Assembly: GCA_965652565.1 (NCBI GenBank)
Contig: CBFGWL010000022.1
Span: 1-34,317, forward strand
DNA from: RSA11 sp965652565
GTDB taxonomy: Bacteria > Actinomycetota > Thermoleophilia > Solirubrobacterales > 70-9
Direction: 5' to 3'
Length of the DNA stretch: 34,317 bases
The translations under genes and the position numbers were made by a program. Positions 21,395 through 30,504 of the stretch are shown here, one piece after another. The notes below the pieces were generated by a model. It saw only the letters and a program-made list of their open reading frames with translations, was not told the origin of the DNA and ran no database searches. Position 1 is the first letter of the stretch. Each line of letters begins with the position of its first letter.

Positions 21395-22579
21395 CTATTC
21401 GTTCCCGCCGGCCTGCGCCTCGTGGCCGGGCTCTAGGAGCGCGAGCGCCAGCCCCGCACACATCCACGTGAACGCGACGAGGAAGACGAACGCCAGGACG
21501 AAGTCGCCGGTGGCGTCCTTGACGAGCCCGAGAACGAGCGGCGGGAAGAAGCCACCGAGCCCGCCCGCCGCGCCGACGATCCCCGTGGCCGCGCCGGTCG
21601 CCTTGGGGTAAAAGAGCGGCACCAGCTTGAACACTGCCCCGTTGCCGAGTCCCAGGAATCCGGCCATCGTGAGGCAGAAGATCGTCGTGGGGAGCATCGC
21701 GGGGTCGGCCGCCTGCCAGGAGAGGCCGATCGCGTCGACCCCCACCCCGACGAAGCTGATCGTGAGCACGGTGCTCCCGCCGATCCGGTCGGACAGCCAG
21801 CCGCCAAGCGGGCGGGCCGCCGTGGCGAGCAGCGTGAAGCCCGCCGCGCGCAGGCCCGCGTCGGTGAGCGAGAGGTCGAACCAATCGGTGAGCAGCTTCG
21901 GCAGAAAGAGCGCCATCGCCACGAAGCCGCCGAACGTCACGAAGTAGAAAAGCGAGAGCCGGTAGAGGTTCCAGCCGGAGCGCAGCACCTCCCCGTACGG
22001 CTGGCGGGTGGGCTCGCGCTCCGGGAAGTCGCGCGCCAGCGCCCACCAGATCAGCCCGTAGGCGCCGATCACAGCCGCGAGCACCAGGCCCGCGACCTCC
22101 TGGCTCGCCGCGTCGCGGATCGCCGGCACCGAGAACGCCGCGATCGCCGTGCCGATGTTGCCCATTCCGTAGACGCCGAGCGCGAACCCCTGGCGCTTGG
22201 CCGGATACCACTCGGCGACGAACGGGACGCCCACGGCGAACGTCGCCCCGGCGGCGCCGAGCAGGAACCCGGCGCCCAGCAGGGCCGCGTAGCTCGACGC
22301 GAAGCCGACGAGCACCGCCGCCCCGGCCGTATAGAAGATCATCACCGAGAAGACCGCCCGGCCGCCGAGGCGGTCGGTGAGCGCGCCGAGCGGGATGCGC
22401 AGCAGCGAGCCCAGCACCACCGGGATCGAGATCATCACCGACGTCTCGGTGTCCGAGAGGCCGAGCTCGTCCTGGATGTCGGGCGCGATCGGCGCGAGCA
22501 TCCCCCACGCGGCGAAGCACGCCGCGAACGCGACCGTGCCGAGGACGAGGTTGCGCCCCGCCCCAGCCGCCTCGCTCAC
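21395..22579 (-). CDS. narK: Nitrate/nitrite porter (NNP-family MFS)
   Basis: A 394-residue MFS transporter with about twelve hydrophobic segments. The NNP nitrate-signature region GIVGAAGGLGGFFPPLVLG is present, as are GALTDRLGGRAVF (MFS motif A) and VPFVAEWYPAKRQGFALGVYG. It imports nitrate and/or exports nitrite for the nitrate reductase encoded upstream. I start it at GTG 22579, overlapping the narI stop by GTGA; the longer open frame continuing upstream is only a shadow inside narI. It is the last gene of the nar operon, before an AraC gene on the same strand. Confidence 0.93.
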   Translation of the reverse strand: MSEAAGAGRNLVLGTVAFAACFAAWGMLAPIAPDIQDELGLSDTETSVMISIPVVLGSLLRIPLGALTDRLGGRAVFSVMIFYTAGAAVLVGFASSYAALLGAGFLLGAAGATFAVGVPFVAEWYPAKRQGFALGVYGMGNIGTAIAAFSVPAIRDAASQEVAGLVLAAVIGAYGLIWWALARDFPEREPTRQPYGEVLRSGWNLYRLSLFYFVTFGGFVAMALFLPKLLTDWFDLSLTDAGLRAAGFTLLATAARPLGGWLSDRIGGSTVLTISFVGVGVDAIGLSWQAADPAMLPTTIFCLTMAGFLGLGNGAVFKLVPLFYPKATGAATGIVGAAGGLGGFFPPLVLGLVKDATGDFVLAFVFLVAFTWMCAGLALALLEPGHEAQAGGNE

Positions 22580-23325
22580 CGGCGGGCCCCTCCCCCGCGC
22601 ACCGCGGCGCCCGCCGGCACAGGCGCGCGCGGGCGCCCGCCGACCCGCCGGTACGGGACCGGGCTGCGCCGGAAGTAGTCGACCGGGATGCTCCAGGCGT
22701 GCACGAGCCGGCTGAACGGCCACCACGCGTAGAGCAGCCAGACGACCGTGACGTGCAGCTGGAAGACGAACGTCACCTCGCCGCCGACCATCAGCGCGGG
22801 CTCGGGGTCGAGCACGAAGAGCTGGCGGAAGTACGGGGCGACGGTCTCGCGGTAGTGCACGGCGTCGCCGAAGTTCGTGATCGTCGCGAGCATCCCGGTG
22901 ACGATCCCGATCGCGAGCAGCGCCATCGTCACCACGTCGGCGCGCGTCGTCGTCACGCGCACCCGCGGGAAGCGGTAGCGCCGGTAGACGAGCCCGAGAA
23001 AGCCGGCGGTGACGGCGATCCCCGCGGCGAGCCCGCCGACCACGGCGATCACGTGGTACGCGTCGTCGCTGATCCCCACCGCCGCCGTCCAAGAGCGCGG
23101 GATCAGCAGGCCCAGGACGTGGCCGCCGATCGCCGCGAGCACGCCGAGGTGAAAGACGGTGCTCGAGTACTTGAGCACGCGGCTCTCCAAGAGCTGGGTC
23201 GAGCGCGCGCCCCAGCCGTACTGATCGCGCCGGTAGCGCCACCAGTGCCCGACGGCGAACACCGCCAGGGCGGCGTACGGGAGCACGGCGTAGAGCAGGA
23301 CGTCGAGCTGGCTTACGTCGTTCAC
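22576..23325 (-). CDS. narI: Respiratory nitrate reductase gamma subunit
   Basis: A 249-residue cytochrome b subunit with five hydrophobic segments. It accepts quinol electrons in the membrane and passes them to NarH. The four expected haem-b histidines are in place: H59 and H69 on one helix (VFHLGVLAAIGGHVLGLL), H191 and H209 on another pair of positions (LQLHVTVV.., SRLVHAWSIP). It starts with GTG at 23325, overlapping the narJ stop by GTGA, and ends overlapping narK in the same way. The C-terminal tail is Arg/Pro/Gly-rich and cytoplasmic. Confidence 0.95.
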   Translation of the reverse strand: MNDVSQLDVLLYAVLPYAALAVFAVGHWWRYRRDQYGWGARSTQLLESRVLKYSSTVFHLGVLAAIGGHVLGLLIPRSWTAAVGISDDAYHVIAVVGGLAAGIAVTAGFLGLVYRRYRFPRVRVTTTRADVVTMALLAIGIVTGMLATITNFGDAVHYRETVAPYFRQLFVLDPEPALMVGGEVTFVFQLHVTVVWLLYAWWPFSRLVHAWSIPVDYFRRSPVPYRRVGGRPRAPVPAGAAVRGGGARR

Positions 23326-23963
23326 CGCGGCACCCCCACCTCCGGCGGCGGCATCACGTCGGGCGGCGCGAACGGCTCGAGACCCACCTCCTCGTGCGGC
23401 GGCCCCTCGGCGGCCAGGCGGCGCACGCGCGCCAGTTTGTGCGCCGCGAGCCGCGGCAGCGCGGCGATCACGGCGTCGAGGGCGAGCTCGAAGCGACTTC
23501 CCTCGCGCGCGAGCGAGGCGCGCACGAGCTCCAGCGCGACCCGGTGCTCCTCGAGGAGCTCAAGCCCCGGGGGACCGGCGAGCGCCGCGAACTCGAGCAT
23601 GAGCGGCAGGTAGTCGGGCAGCTCGTCGTCGGGCGGCTCGCAGCCCGCCGCGCGGTAGGCCTCCTTGAGCTGCAGGAGCGCCATCCCGCGTCGCCGGCTG
23701 TCGCCGTGCACGTGATAGGTGAGGTGCAGGCTCGAACCCTTGCTGAAGTCGAACGCCTGCACGTACTCGCGCTCGAGCGCGCCGAGCGGCGTCGCGGCGT
23801 ACCACGCGCACAGCTCGCGCAGGCGCTCCGCCTGCCGCCCGCGCGCCGGCGCGAGCTCGACCTCCCCCGCGAGGGCAGCGGCCTCGCGGCGGGCCGGCGT
23901 CGGATACTGCAAAAGCAGCGAGGCCAGTTGAAGCGGATGGACGGGCTCGGCGCGCTCAGGCAT
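23322..23963 (-). CDS. narJ: Nitrate reductase assembly chaperone
   Basis: A 213-residue helical chaperone of the NarJ/TorD superfamily, needed to insert the molybdenum cofactor into NarG before membrane attachment. Typical features are LLLQYPTPARREAAAL, the central YVQAFDFSKGSSLHLTYHVHGDSRRRGMALLQLKEAYRAAG block and LPDYLPLMLEFAAL. I start it at ATG 23963, overlapping the narH stop by 8 bp; the open frame continues 19 codons further but only within narH. Confidence 0.94.
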   Translation of the reverse strand: MPERAEPVHPLQLASLLLQYPTPARREAAALAGEVELAPARGRQAERLRELCAWYAATPLGALEREYVQAFDFSKGSSLHLTYHVHGDSRRRGMALLQLKEAYRAAGCEPPDDELPDYLPLMLEFAALAGPPGLELLEEHRVALELVRASLAREGSRFELALDAVIAALPRLAAHKLARVRRLAAEGPPHEEVGLEPFAPPDVMPPPEVGVPR

Positions 23964-25533
23964 CGTCGCCGCGCCCCTTGCGCACGACCAGGTGGTCGCG
24001 CAGGTCGAAGTCGGCCGCACCCTGCTCGTAGCCCTCCTCGCCCGTTGCGAACGCGTCGGCGGGCAGAAGAGCCGCGCCCTCGGCGAAATCGATGCCGCAC
24101 GACCCCTGCTCAGCGAAGGCGGCGGGCGAGGCTTCCGCGTGGCGCTTCGGCAGGACGTAGCGATCGTCGTAGTCGCCGATCGCCACCATCTGGAACATCT
24201 CCTCCATCTCCGCGGGCTCCATGCCCACCTCGCGGGGGATCGCGGCGTCCACGCGGCCGTCCACGGTGGCGGCGCGCATGAAGCGCCGCATCGCCGCCAT
24301 GCGGGCGAGCGAGCGCCGCACCGGCTCCGGGTCGCCGGCGGCGAGGAAGCTCGCCAGGTACTCCACCGGGATCCGCATCTCCTCGACCGCCGCGAAGAGC
24401 CGGTCGGGATCAGCTTCGCCGCCGTCGGGCTCCACCATGCTCTCCACCGGCGAGAGCGGCGGCACGTACCAGACCATCGGCAGCGTGCGGTACTCGGGGT
24501 GCAGGGGCAGCGCTATCCGCCAGCGCTTGCACATCGCGTACACCGGCGAGCGCCGCGCCGCCTCCACCCAGTCCTCCGGCACGCCGTCGCGGATCGCACG
24601 CTCGCGGACGTCGGGGTCCTCGGGGTCGAGGAAGATGTCGAGCTGCGCGTCGAGCAGGTCGTGCTCGTCGGGCACGGACGCGGCCGCCTCGACCCGGTCC
24701 GTGTCGATCAGGACGATCCCGAGGTGGCGCAGGCGCCCGACGCAGGTCTCCGAGCAGACCGTGGGCATCCCTGCCTCGATGCGGGGATAACAGAAGTTGC
24801 ACTTCTCGGCCTTGCCCGTGTTCCAATTGAAGTAGACCTTCTTGTAGGGGCAGCCCGAGACGCAGAAGCGCCAGGAGCGACACGCCTCCTGGTCGACGAG
24901 CACGATCCCGTCTTCCTCGCGCTTGTACATCGCGCCGGAGGGACACGAAGCGACGCACGAGGGGTTCACGCAGTGCTCGCAGATGCGCGGCAGGTACATC
25001 ATGAACGCCTGCTCGAACTCGAGCTTGACCTCCTCCTCGAGCTCGCGGCGGTTCGGATCGTTGGCGGCGTTCCGCGGGGAGCCGGCCAGATCGTCGTCCC
25101 AGTTGGGGCCCCACTCGAGATCGAGGCTGCGGCCCGAGACGAGCGACTTCGGACGGGCCGCGGGCTGCACGTCGCTGGGCGGAGCGCTGATCAGCCGGTC
25201 GTAGTCGTAGGTCCAGGGCTCGTAGTAGTCGTCGATGGTCGGCAGGTCCGGGTTCCAGAAGATGTTGAGGAGCTTGTGCAGACGTGGGAACCGGCCGCCC
25301 GCCCGCAACCGCAGCTTGCCGCGCCGATCGAGCTTCCAGCCTCCGTGCCAGCGCTCCTGGTCCTCGTAGTCGCGGGGGTAGCCGCGGCCGGGCTTGGTCT
25401 CGACGTTGTTGAACCACACGTACTCCATGCCGCGCCGGTTCGTCCAGACGTTCTTGCAGGTGACCGAGCAGGTGTGGCAGCCGATGCACTTATCGAGGTT
25501 CATGACCATGCCCACCTGGGCGCGCACCGTCAT
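23956..25533 (-). CDS. narH: Respiratory nitrate reductase beta subunit
   Basis: A 525-residue electron-transfer subunit with four iron-sulphur cluster motifs: C16/C19/C22/C26 (CIGCHTCSVTCK), C185/C188/C193/C197 (CEHCVNPSCVASCP), C218/C224/C228 with W221 replacing one ligand (CRSWRFCVSGCP), and C245/C248/C260/C264 (CNFCYP and CSETC). The Trp-for-Cys change is normal in NarH and marks the [3Fe-4S] site. It starts at ATG 25533 (ATGA overlap with narG). The larger open frame reaching 27108 is a shadow inside narG. Confidence 0.96.
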   Translation of the reverse strand: MTVRAQVGMVMNLDKCIGCHTCSVTCKNVWTNRRGMEYVWFNNVETKPGRGYPRDYEDQERWHGGWKLDRRGKLRLRAGGRFPRLHKLLNIFWNPDLPTIDDYYEPWTYDYDRLISAPPSDVQPAARPKSLVSGRSLDLEWGPNWDDDLAGSPRNAANDPNRRELEEEVKLEFEQAFMMYLPRICEHCVNPSCVASCPSGAMYKREEDGIVLVDQEACRSWRFCVSGCPYKKVYFNWNTGKAEKCNFCYPRIEAGMPTVCSETCVGRLRHLGIVLIDTDRVEAAASVPDEHDLLDAQLDIFLDPEDPDVRERAIRDGVPEDWVEAARRSPVYAMCKRWRIALPLHPEYRTLPMVWYVPPLSPVESMVEPDGGEADPDRLFAAVEEMRIPVEYLASFLAAGDPEPVRRSLARMAAMRRFMRAATVDGRVDAAIPREVGMEPAEMEEMFQMVAIGDYDDRYVLPKRHAEASPAAFAEQGSCGIDFAEGAALLPADAFATGEEGYEQGAADFDLRDHLVVRKGRGDDA

Positions 25534-28500
25534 CGGTAGTCGACCTCCCCGCGTCGCTTGCGCACGATGATCAGCTGGTCGCGTTGCGGGCCCGTGGGCC
25601 CGTAGTAGTTGAAGCCCCAGGAGAGCTGCGCGTAGCCCCCGATCAAATGACTCGGCTTGATCGCGATCCGCGTAAGCGAGTTGTCGGTGCCGCCGCGCGC
25701 GCCCGAGACCTCGGAGACCGGCACGTTCACGTGGCGGTCCTGCGAGTGGTAGTAGAGGGCGACGCCGGGCGGGACACGGTGGGAGACCACGGCCCGGCAC
25801 GCGACCGTGCCGTGGCGGTTGTAGACCTCGAGCCAATCGTTGTCCGCGACCCCGATCCGCTCCGCGTCCTGCAATGAGATCCACATCGCCGGGCCGCCGC
25901 GAAACAGCGTGAGCATCAGCAGGTTGTCCTGGAACTCGGAGTGGATCGACCACTTCGAGTGCGGCGTGAGGTAGCGCACGGTGACCTCCAGACCGCCCTC
26001 CACCGCCGGCTCGCCCGCCAGGCCCTGGAGCTGGCCGGCGTCGACCGGCGGGCGGTAGGCCGGCAGGCCCTCGCCCAGATCCAGCATCCACTCGTGGTCG
26101 ATGTACAGGTGCTGGCGGCCGGTGAGCGTGCGCCACGGGATCAGCAGGTCGACGTTGGCGGTGAAGGGCGAGTAGCGCCGCTCGCGCGACTCCAGCCCCG
26201 ACCACTCCGCCGAAGCGATCACCTTGCGCGGCTGCACCCCGATCTCGCCAAACGTGAGGCGCTCGTCGGCGCGATCCTCGGGGACGTGCGCGAGCTCGAG
26301 CCCCGTCTGCTCCTCCATGCCGCGGAACCCCTCGACCGCGAGGCGGCCGTTGGTCGTCCCCGAGAGCGCCAGGATCGCCTCGGCGACGTGCACGTCGCGG
26401 CGCAGCGCCGGACGCCCGTCGGCCGGGCCGCCCCCGTTCGCCGTGCCGGTGCGACGCGCGAGCTCGCCGACCTCCTCGACCGGTTTGATCGGCACGCCCT
26501 TCGCGCCCACGCCCAGCTTCTCCACCAGCGGGCCGAGCGCGGTCATCTTCTCGTGGACCGCGGGATAGTCGCGCTCGACCGCGACGAGTCTCGGCATCGT
26601 CCGCCCCGGCACGGCCTCGCACTCGCCCGCGCGCCAGTCGCGCACGCGCCCGCGCGGTTGCGCGAGCTCCTCGGGGGTGTCGTGCATGAGCGGGGCCGCG
26701 ACCAGGTCCGTGCGCTTGCCAAGGTGTTTTGCCGCCAGCTCGCTGAAGCGCGCGGCGATCACGTTGAAGGCATCCCAGTCGCTGCGCGCCTCCCAGGGCG
26801 GCGGGATCGCGGCGTTGAACGGGTGCACGAATGGGTGGAGGTCCGTGCTCGAGATGTCGTGCTTCTCGTACCAGGTCGCCGCCGGCAGGACGACGTCCGA
26901 GTAGATGCACGAGCCGTTCATCCGGAAGTCGATCGTCGTGAAGAGGTCGAGCTTGCCCTCGGGCGCCTCGTCGCGCCAGCGCACCTCGTCGGGACGCACC
27001 TCCGGCGGCGACTCGCCGGCCCGCACCGCGGCGTCGGGCACGCCCAGGATGTGCCGCAGGAAGTACTCGTGACCCTTCGCCGAGGAGCCGAGCAGGTTCG
27101 CGCGCCACAACGTGAGCACGCGCGGGTGGTTCGACTCGGCGTCGGGGTCCTCGCAGGCGAAGCGCAGGCGCCCCGCGCGCAGTTCCTCGGCGGCGTGCTC
27201 AACGGGGTCCACCCCGCGCTCGGCCGCCTCGTCGCAGACGTCGAGCGGGTTGCGGTCGAAGCTCGGGAAGGAGGGCAGCCAGCCAAGGCGCACAGCGAGC
27301 GCGTGGCAGTCCGCCGCGTGGCGCTTGCCCAGCGCGCCGTTGCCGGCCGGCGAGGTGAACTCCTCCGCGCCGAAGCTCTCGTAGCGCCACTGGTCGGAGG
27401 CCAGGTACCAGAACGGCGTCGCCGGCTGCTGGCGCGGCGGGCGCTGCCAGTCGAGCGCGAACGCCAGCGTCATCCAGCCGGAGATCGGCCGCACCTTCTC
27501 CTGCCCCACGTAGTGGGCCCAGCCGCCGCCGTTCACGCCCTGGGTGCCGCAGAGCAGGACGAGCGCGAGCATCGCGCGGTACGTCTGGTCGGAGTGGAAC
27601 CAGTGGTTCGTCCCCGCGCCCATGACGATCATCGAGCGCCCCTCGGTGCGCTCGGCGTTCGCGGCGAACTCGCGCGCGATGCGGATGCAGCGCCCGGCGT
27701 CGACGCCGGTGATCGGCTCCTGCCAGGCCGGCGTGTACGGTTGCCCGGGATCGTCGTAGCCGCCCGGCCACTCGCCGGGCAGACCCTCCCGCTCGACCCC
27801 GTACTGGGCCAGCGCGAGGTCGAAGACCGTCGTGACCAGGCGCTCGCCCACGCGCTTGGCGGGTACGCCGCGGCGCATCGTCGTGCCGCCCTCGGTCTCG
27901 CCGCCGTCAAAGCGGGGCAGCGTCACCTCCACCGTCTCGTCGAGCGCGTCGAGCAGGCTGAGCGCGGGGTCGATCTCGCCCAGGTCGAGGTTCCAGCGCC
28001 CGGCGTTCCGCTCACCCCAGCGAAAGCCGAGCGAGCCGTTGGGCACCGCGGGCTCGCCCGTGGCGCGGTCCCAGACCACCGTCTTCCACTCGGCGTCCTC
28101 CCCGTCCTCGCCGAGGTCCGAGGCGCGCAGGAACGCGCCGGCGCCGTAGGTGCCGTCGTCGCGCGGCGTCAGCTCGACGAGCATCGGCATGTCGGTGTAT
28201 CGCCGCGCGTAGTCGCGGAAGTAGGGCACCTCGCGCTCCACGTAGAACTCGCGGAGCATCACGTGGCCCATCGCCATCGCGAGCGCCCCGTCGGTGCCCG
28301 CCTGCGCCGGCAGCCAGTGGTCGGCGAACTTCGTGTGGCCCGCGTAGTCGGGCGAGACGACGACGACCTTCTGGCCGCGGTAGCGAGCCTCGGTCATGAA
28401 GTGCGCGTCGGGCGTGCGCGTCTGCGGGATGTTCGATCCCCAGATGACCAGGTAGCCCGCGTTCCACCAGTCCGCCGACTCGGGCACGTCGGTCTGATCG

Positions 28501-29204
28501 CCCCACACCTGCGGCGAGGCGGGCGGCAGGTCCGCGTACCAGTCGTAGAAGGAGAGGCACACGCCGCCGATCAGCGAGAGAAACCGCGTGCCGGCCGTGT
28601 ACGAGACCATCGACATCGCCGGGATCGGCGAGAAGCCCGCGATCCGATCGGGCCCCCAGCGGCGGATCGTGTGCACGTGGGCCGCCGCGATCAGCTCGAC
28701 CGCCTCGTCCCAGCTCGCGCGCACAAAGCCGCCCTTGCCGCGCTGCGACTTATACGCGCGGGCACGCTCGGGGTCGGTGACGATCTCGGCCCAGGCCTCG
28801 ACGGGGTCGCCCAGCCGCTCACGCGCCTCGCGGTACATCTCCAGCAGCACCCCGCGCACGTACGGGTACTTGGGGCGCAGCGGCGAGTAGACGTACCAGC
28901 TAAACGAAGCCCCGCGGGGGCATCCGCGGGGCTCGTAGTCGGGAACGTCCGGGCCGTTCGACGGGTAGTCCGTCTGCTGTGTCTCCCAGGTGACCAACCC
29001 GTCTTTTACGTGTATGCGCCACGAACACGAGCCCGTGCAGTTCACGCCGTGCGTGGAGCGGACAACGCGGTCGTGCTGCCAGCGGCGCCGGTACGCCGTC
29101 TCCCAGTCGCGGGCGTAGGTGGAGACCTCGTTCCAGCCGTCCGCGGAGCGCTGTCTGGCGCCGAAGAACTGTCGCGCCCGGAGGAGCGCGCGGCCCTCGC
29201 TCAC
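25530..29204 (-). CDS. narG: Respiratory nitrate reductase alpha subunit
   Basis: A 1224-residue molybdenum (bis-MGD) enzyme that reduces nitrate to nitrite on the cytoplasmic side. The FS0 cluster ligands H52/C56/C60/C95 lie in STHGVNCTGSCSW and PRGCPRG. The Asp ligand to Mo is D221 in SFYDWYADLPPASPQ, with TDVPESADWW next to it. No twin-arginine signal is seen, as expected. It begins with GTG at 29204, preceded by AGAGGG, and heads a five-gene set in which every junction overlaps. The 138 bp upstream show no FNR-like TTGATNNNNATCAA site, so the oxygen/nitrate control is not evident. Confidence 0.97.
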   Translation of the reverse strand: MSEGRALLRARQFFGARQRSADGWNEVSTYARDWETAYRRRWQHDRVVRSTHGVNCTGSCSWRIHVKDGLVTWETQQTDYPSNGPDVPDYEPRGCPRGASFSWYVYSPLRPKYPYVRGVLLEMYREARERLGDPVEAWAEIVTDPERARAYKSQRGKGGFVRASWDEAVELIAAAHVHTIRRWGPDRIAGFSPIPAMSMVSYTAGTRFLSLIGGVCLSFYDWYADLPPASPQVWGDQTDVPESADWWNAGYLVIWGSNIPQTRTPDAHFMTEARYRGQKVVVVSPDYAGHTKFADHWLPAQAGTDGALAMAMGHVMLREFYVEREVPYFRDYARRYTDMPMLVELTPRDDGTYGAGAFLRASDLGEDGEDAEWKTVVWDRATGEPAVPNGSLGFRWGERNAGRWNLDLGEIDPALSLLDALDETVEVTLPRFDGGETEGGTTMRRGVPAKRVGERLVTTVFDLALAQYGVEREGLPGEWPGGYDDPGQPYTPAWQEPITGVDAGRCIRIAREFAANAERTEGRSMIVMGAGTNHWFHSDQTYRAMLALVLLCGTQGVNGGGWAHYVGQEKVRPISGWMTLAFALDWQRPPRQQPATPFWYLASDQWRYESFGAEEFTSPAGNGALGKRHAADCHALAVRLGWLPSFPSFDRNPLDVCDEAAERGVDPVEHAAEELRAGRLRFACEDPDAESNHPRVLTLWRANLLGSSAKGHEYFLRHILGVPDAAVRAGESPPEVRPDEVRWRDEAPEGKLDLFTTIDFRMNGSCIYSDVVLPAATWYEKHDISSTDLHPFVHPFNAAIPPPWEARSDWDAFNVIAARFSELAAKHLGKRTDLVAAPLMHDTPEELAQPRGRVRDWRAGECEAVPGRTMPRLVAVERDYPAVHEKMTALGPLVEKLGVGAKGVPIKPVEEVGELARRTGTANGGGPADGRPALRRDVHVAEAILALSGTTNGRLAVEGFRGMEEQTGLELAHVPEDRADERLTFGEIGVQPRKVIASAEWSGLESRERRYSPFTANVDLLIPWRTLTGRQHLYIDHEWMLDLGEGLPAYRPPVDAGQLQGLAGEPAVEGGLEVTVRYLTPHSKWSIHSEFQDNLLMLTLFRGGPAMWISLQDAERIGVADNDWLEVYNRHGTVACRAVVSHRVPPGVALYYHSQDRHVNVPVSEVSGARGGTDNSLTRIAIKPSHLIGGYAQLSWGFNYYGPTGPQRDQLIIVRKRRGEVDYR

Positions 29205-29342
29205 TCTCGCGCCCTCTGAAAAAGGCGCAACGACAGTGCCATTGGCCGATCGTATGCCATGCGGGCGACGCCGCCAAATGCATTGCGAGCCCGCCCAAGA
29301 GACTCCGTGGCGGCGACCGGAGCCCGGCGCCGTGGGGACCGG
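29205..29342. promoter_or_regulatory. Upstream region of the nar operon
   Basis: This 138-bp gap separates the narG start from the stop of the M50 protease gene on the same strand. It should contain the nar promoter. I see the AGAGGG ribosome site, but no convincing -35/-10 pair and no FNR- or NarL-type consensus. Confidence 0.35.
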
Positions 29343-30485
29343 TCAGGCGCGCGGCGCCGAGCCCGGGACGAACGCCGGCGTCGTCCCGGCGATGCTGATC
29401 GCGCGCGCGAGATCGCTGATTGAAAGCAGTCCCACCAGCCGCCCGTCCGCGACGACAAGCGCACGGCCCACCTCGCTGCGGCTGATCTCCCCGAGTGCCT
29501 CGGCGGCGGGGTCGCCCGGGCCGACGACCGGCACGTGCTCGAGCGGGACCATGCAGTCCGCGACGCGGATCTCCGGCCAGGTTTCGCGTGGCATCGCAGC
29601 GACGCGGGCGAAGGTGAGCAGGCCGACCGGCCGGGCGGCCTCGACTACGGGGTACGTCGTGTACCGCGTGCGTCGTGCGACCTCATCGATGAAACGGTCG
29701 AGGGTCTCGTTGGGCTCAACCGTGACCGGGTCGTGAGCCATCAGCTCCCGGACCGGAAGATCGCCCAAAGCCTCGCGCGCCAGGAGGGCCTGCGCCTCGC
29801 CGCGAGCGGCGGACGAGAGGAACCAGCCGATCAACGCGAACCACAGACCACCGAAGCCCGCGCCGGCGAAGAGCAGGACGATGCCGCCCCCGATCAGCAG
29901 GTATCCGAAGCCGATTCCGATCGCGGTGCCGATCTGCGTCGCCCAGACCAGGCTGCGCTTCGCTCGCCACAGCGCCGCGTGCAGGATGCGACCGCCGTCG
30001 AGGGGCAGCGCGGGCAGCAAGTTGAAAACCAGCAGGACGACGTTGATGTAGGCGAGCCAGGAGGCGACCCCATCGACGGCCTCCGGCAGCTCAACGATCG
30101 CCGTCATGGCGAGGAGCGCGGCGGCGATCGCGACCGTGACCAATGGGCCCGCGATCGCGATCCGGAACTCAGCTCCGGGCGTCTCGTACATGCCTCGGAA
30201 GCGCGCCACGCCGCCGAACAGCCAAAGCGTGATGCCCTCGATCTCCACCCGGTCGCGGCGCGCCTGGATCGCGTGGCCGAGCTCGTGAAGCAGGATGGAG
30301 CCGAAGAAGAGGGCCGCCGCCACGATGCCCATCACGGCGTAGGCGCCGTCGCTGAGCCCGGGGTTCTCCTCGGGGAAGATCGCTGCTGCCAGGCTCCACG
30401 CGATCAGGGCGAAAACGAACAGCCAGCTCCAGTGGATCCCGACCGGGATCCCGGCGAGTCTGCCCAAGCTGAAACTCGGCGTCAC
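29343..30485 (-). CDS. Site-2 protease (M50) with two CBS domains
   Basis: A 380-residue membrane metalloprotease of the M50B/S2P group. Zinc ligands are H67 and H71 with E68 in ILLHELGHAIQ, plus D163 in NLLPALPLDGGRILHA. About six membrane helices fill residues 15-235. The C-terminal part (about 240-365) holds two CBS motifs (ELMAHDPVTVEPNETLDRFIDEV and CMVPLEHVPVVGPGDPAAEALGEI), which typically bind adenine nucleotides and regulate. It starts with GTG at 30485. Such proteases cut membrane-bound regulators; the substrate is unknown. It lies upstream of narG on the same strand and is divergent from the hydrolase gene. Confidence 0.94.
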   Translation of the reverse strand: MTPSFSLGRLAGIPVGIHWSWLFVFALIAWSLAAAIFPEENPGLSDGAYAVMGIVAAALFFGSILLHELGHAIQARRDRVEIEGITLWLFGGVARFRGMYETPGAEFRIAIAGPLVTVAIAAALLAMTAIVELPEAVDGVASWLAYINVVLLVFNLLPALPLDGGRILHAALWRAKRSLVWATQIGTAIGIGFGYLLIGGGIVLLFAGAGFGGLWFALIGWFLSSAARGEAQALLAREALGDLPVRELMAHDPVTVEPNETLDRFIDEVARRTRYTTYPVVEAARPVGLLTFARVAAMPRETWPEIRVADCMVPLEHVPVVGPGDPAAEALGEISRSEVGRALVVADGRLVGLLSISDLARAISIAGTTPAFVPGSAPRA

Positions 30486-30504
30486 CGGGACAAAACGCTA
30501 CCCC

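Noticed and set aside
22580..23242. Upstream extension of the narK frame
   Set aside because: The frame is open only because it shadows narI. GTG 22579 overlaps the narI stop and gives the standard transporter N-terminus.
23964..27108. narH frame extended to 27108 and narJ frame extended to 24020
   Set aside because: Both extensions lie inside upstream nar genes. ATG 25533 and ATG 23963 sit at overlapping start-stop junctions and begin with conserved sequence.
25941..29219. Plus-strand 1092-codon ORF opposite narG
   Set aside because: It mirrors the codon pattern of a high-GC gene on the other strand, and its translation is Arg/Ala/Gly/His-rich with no domain. narG is certain.
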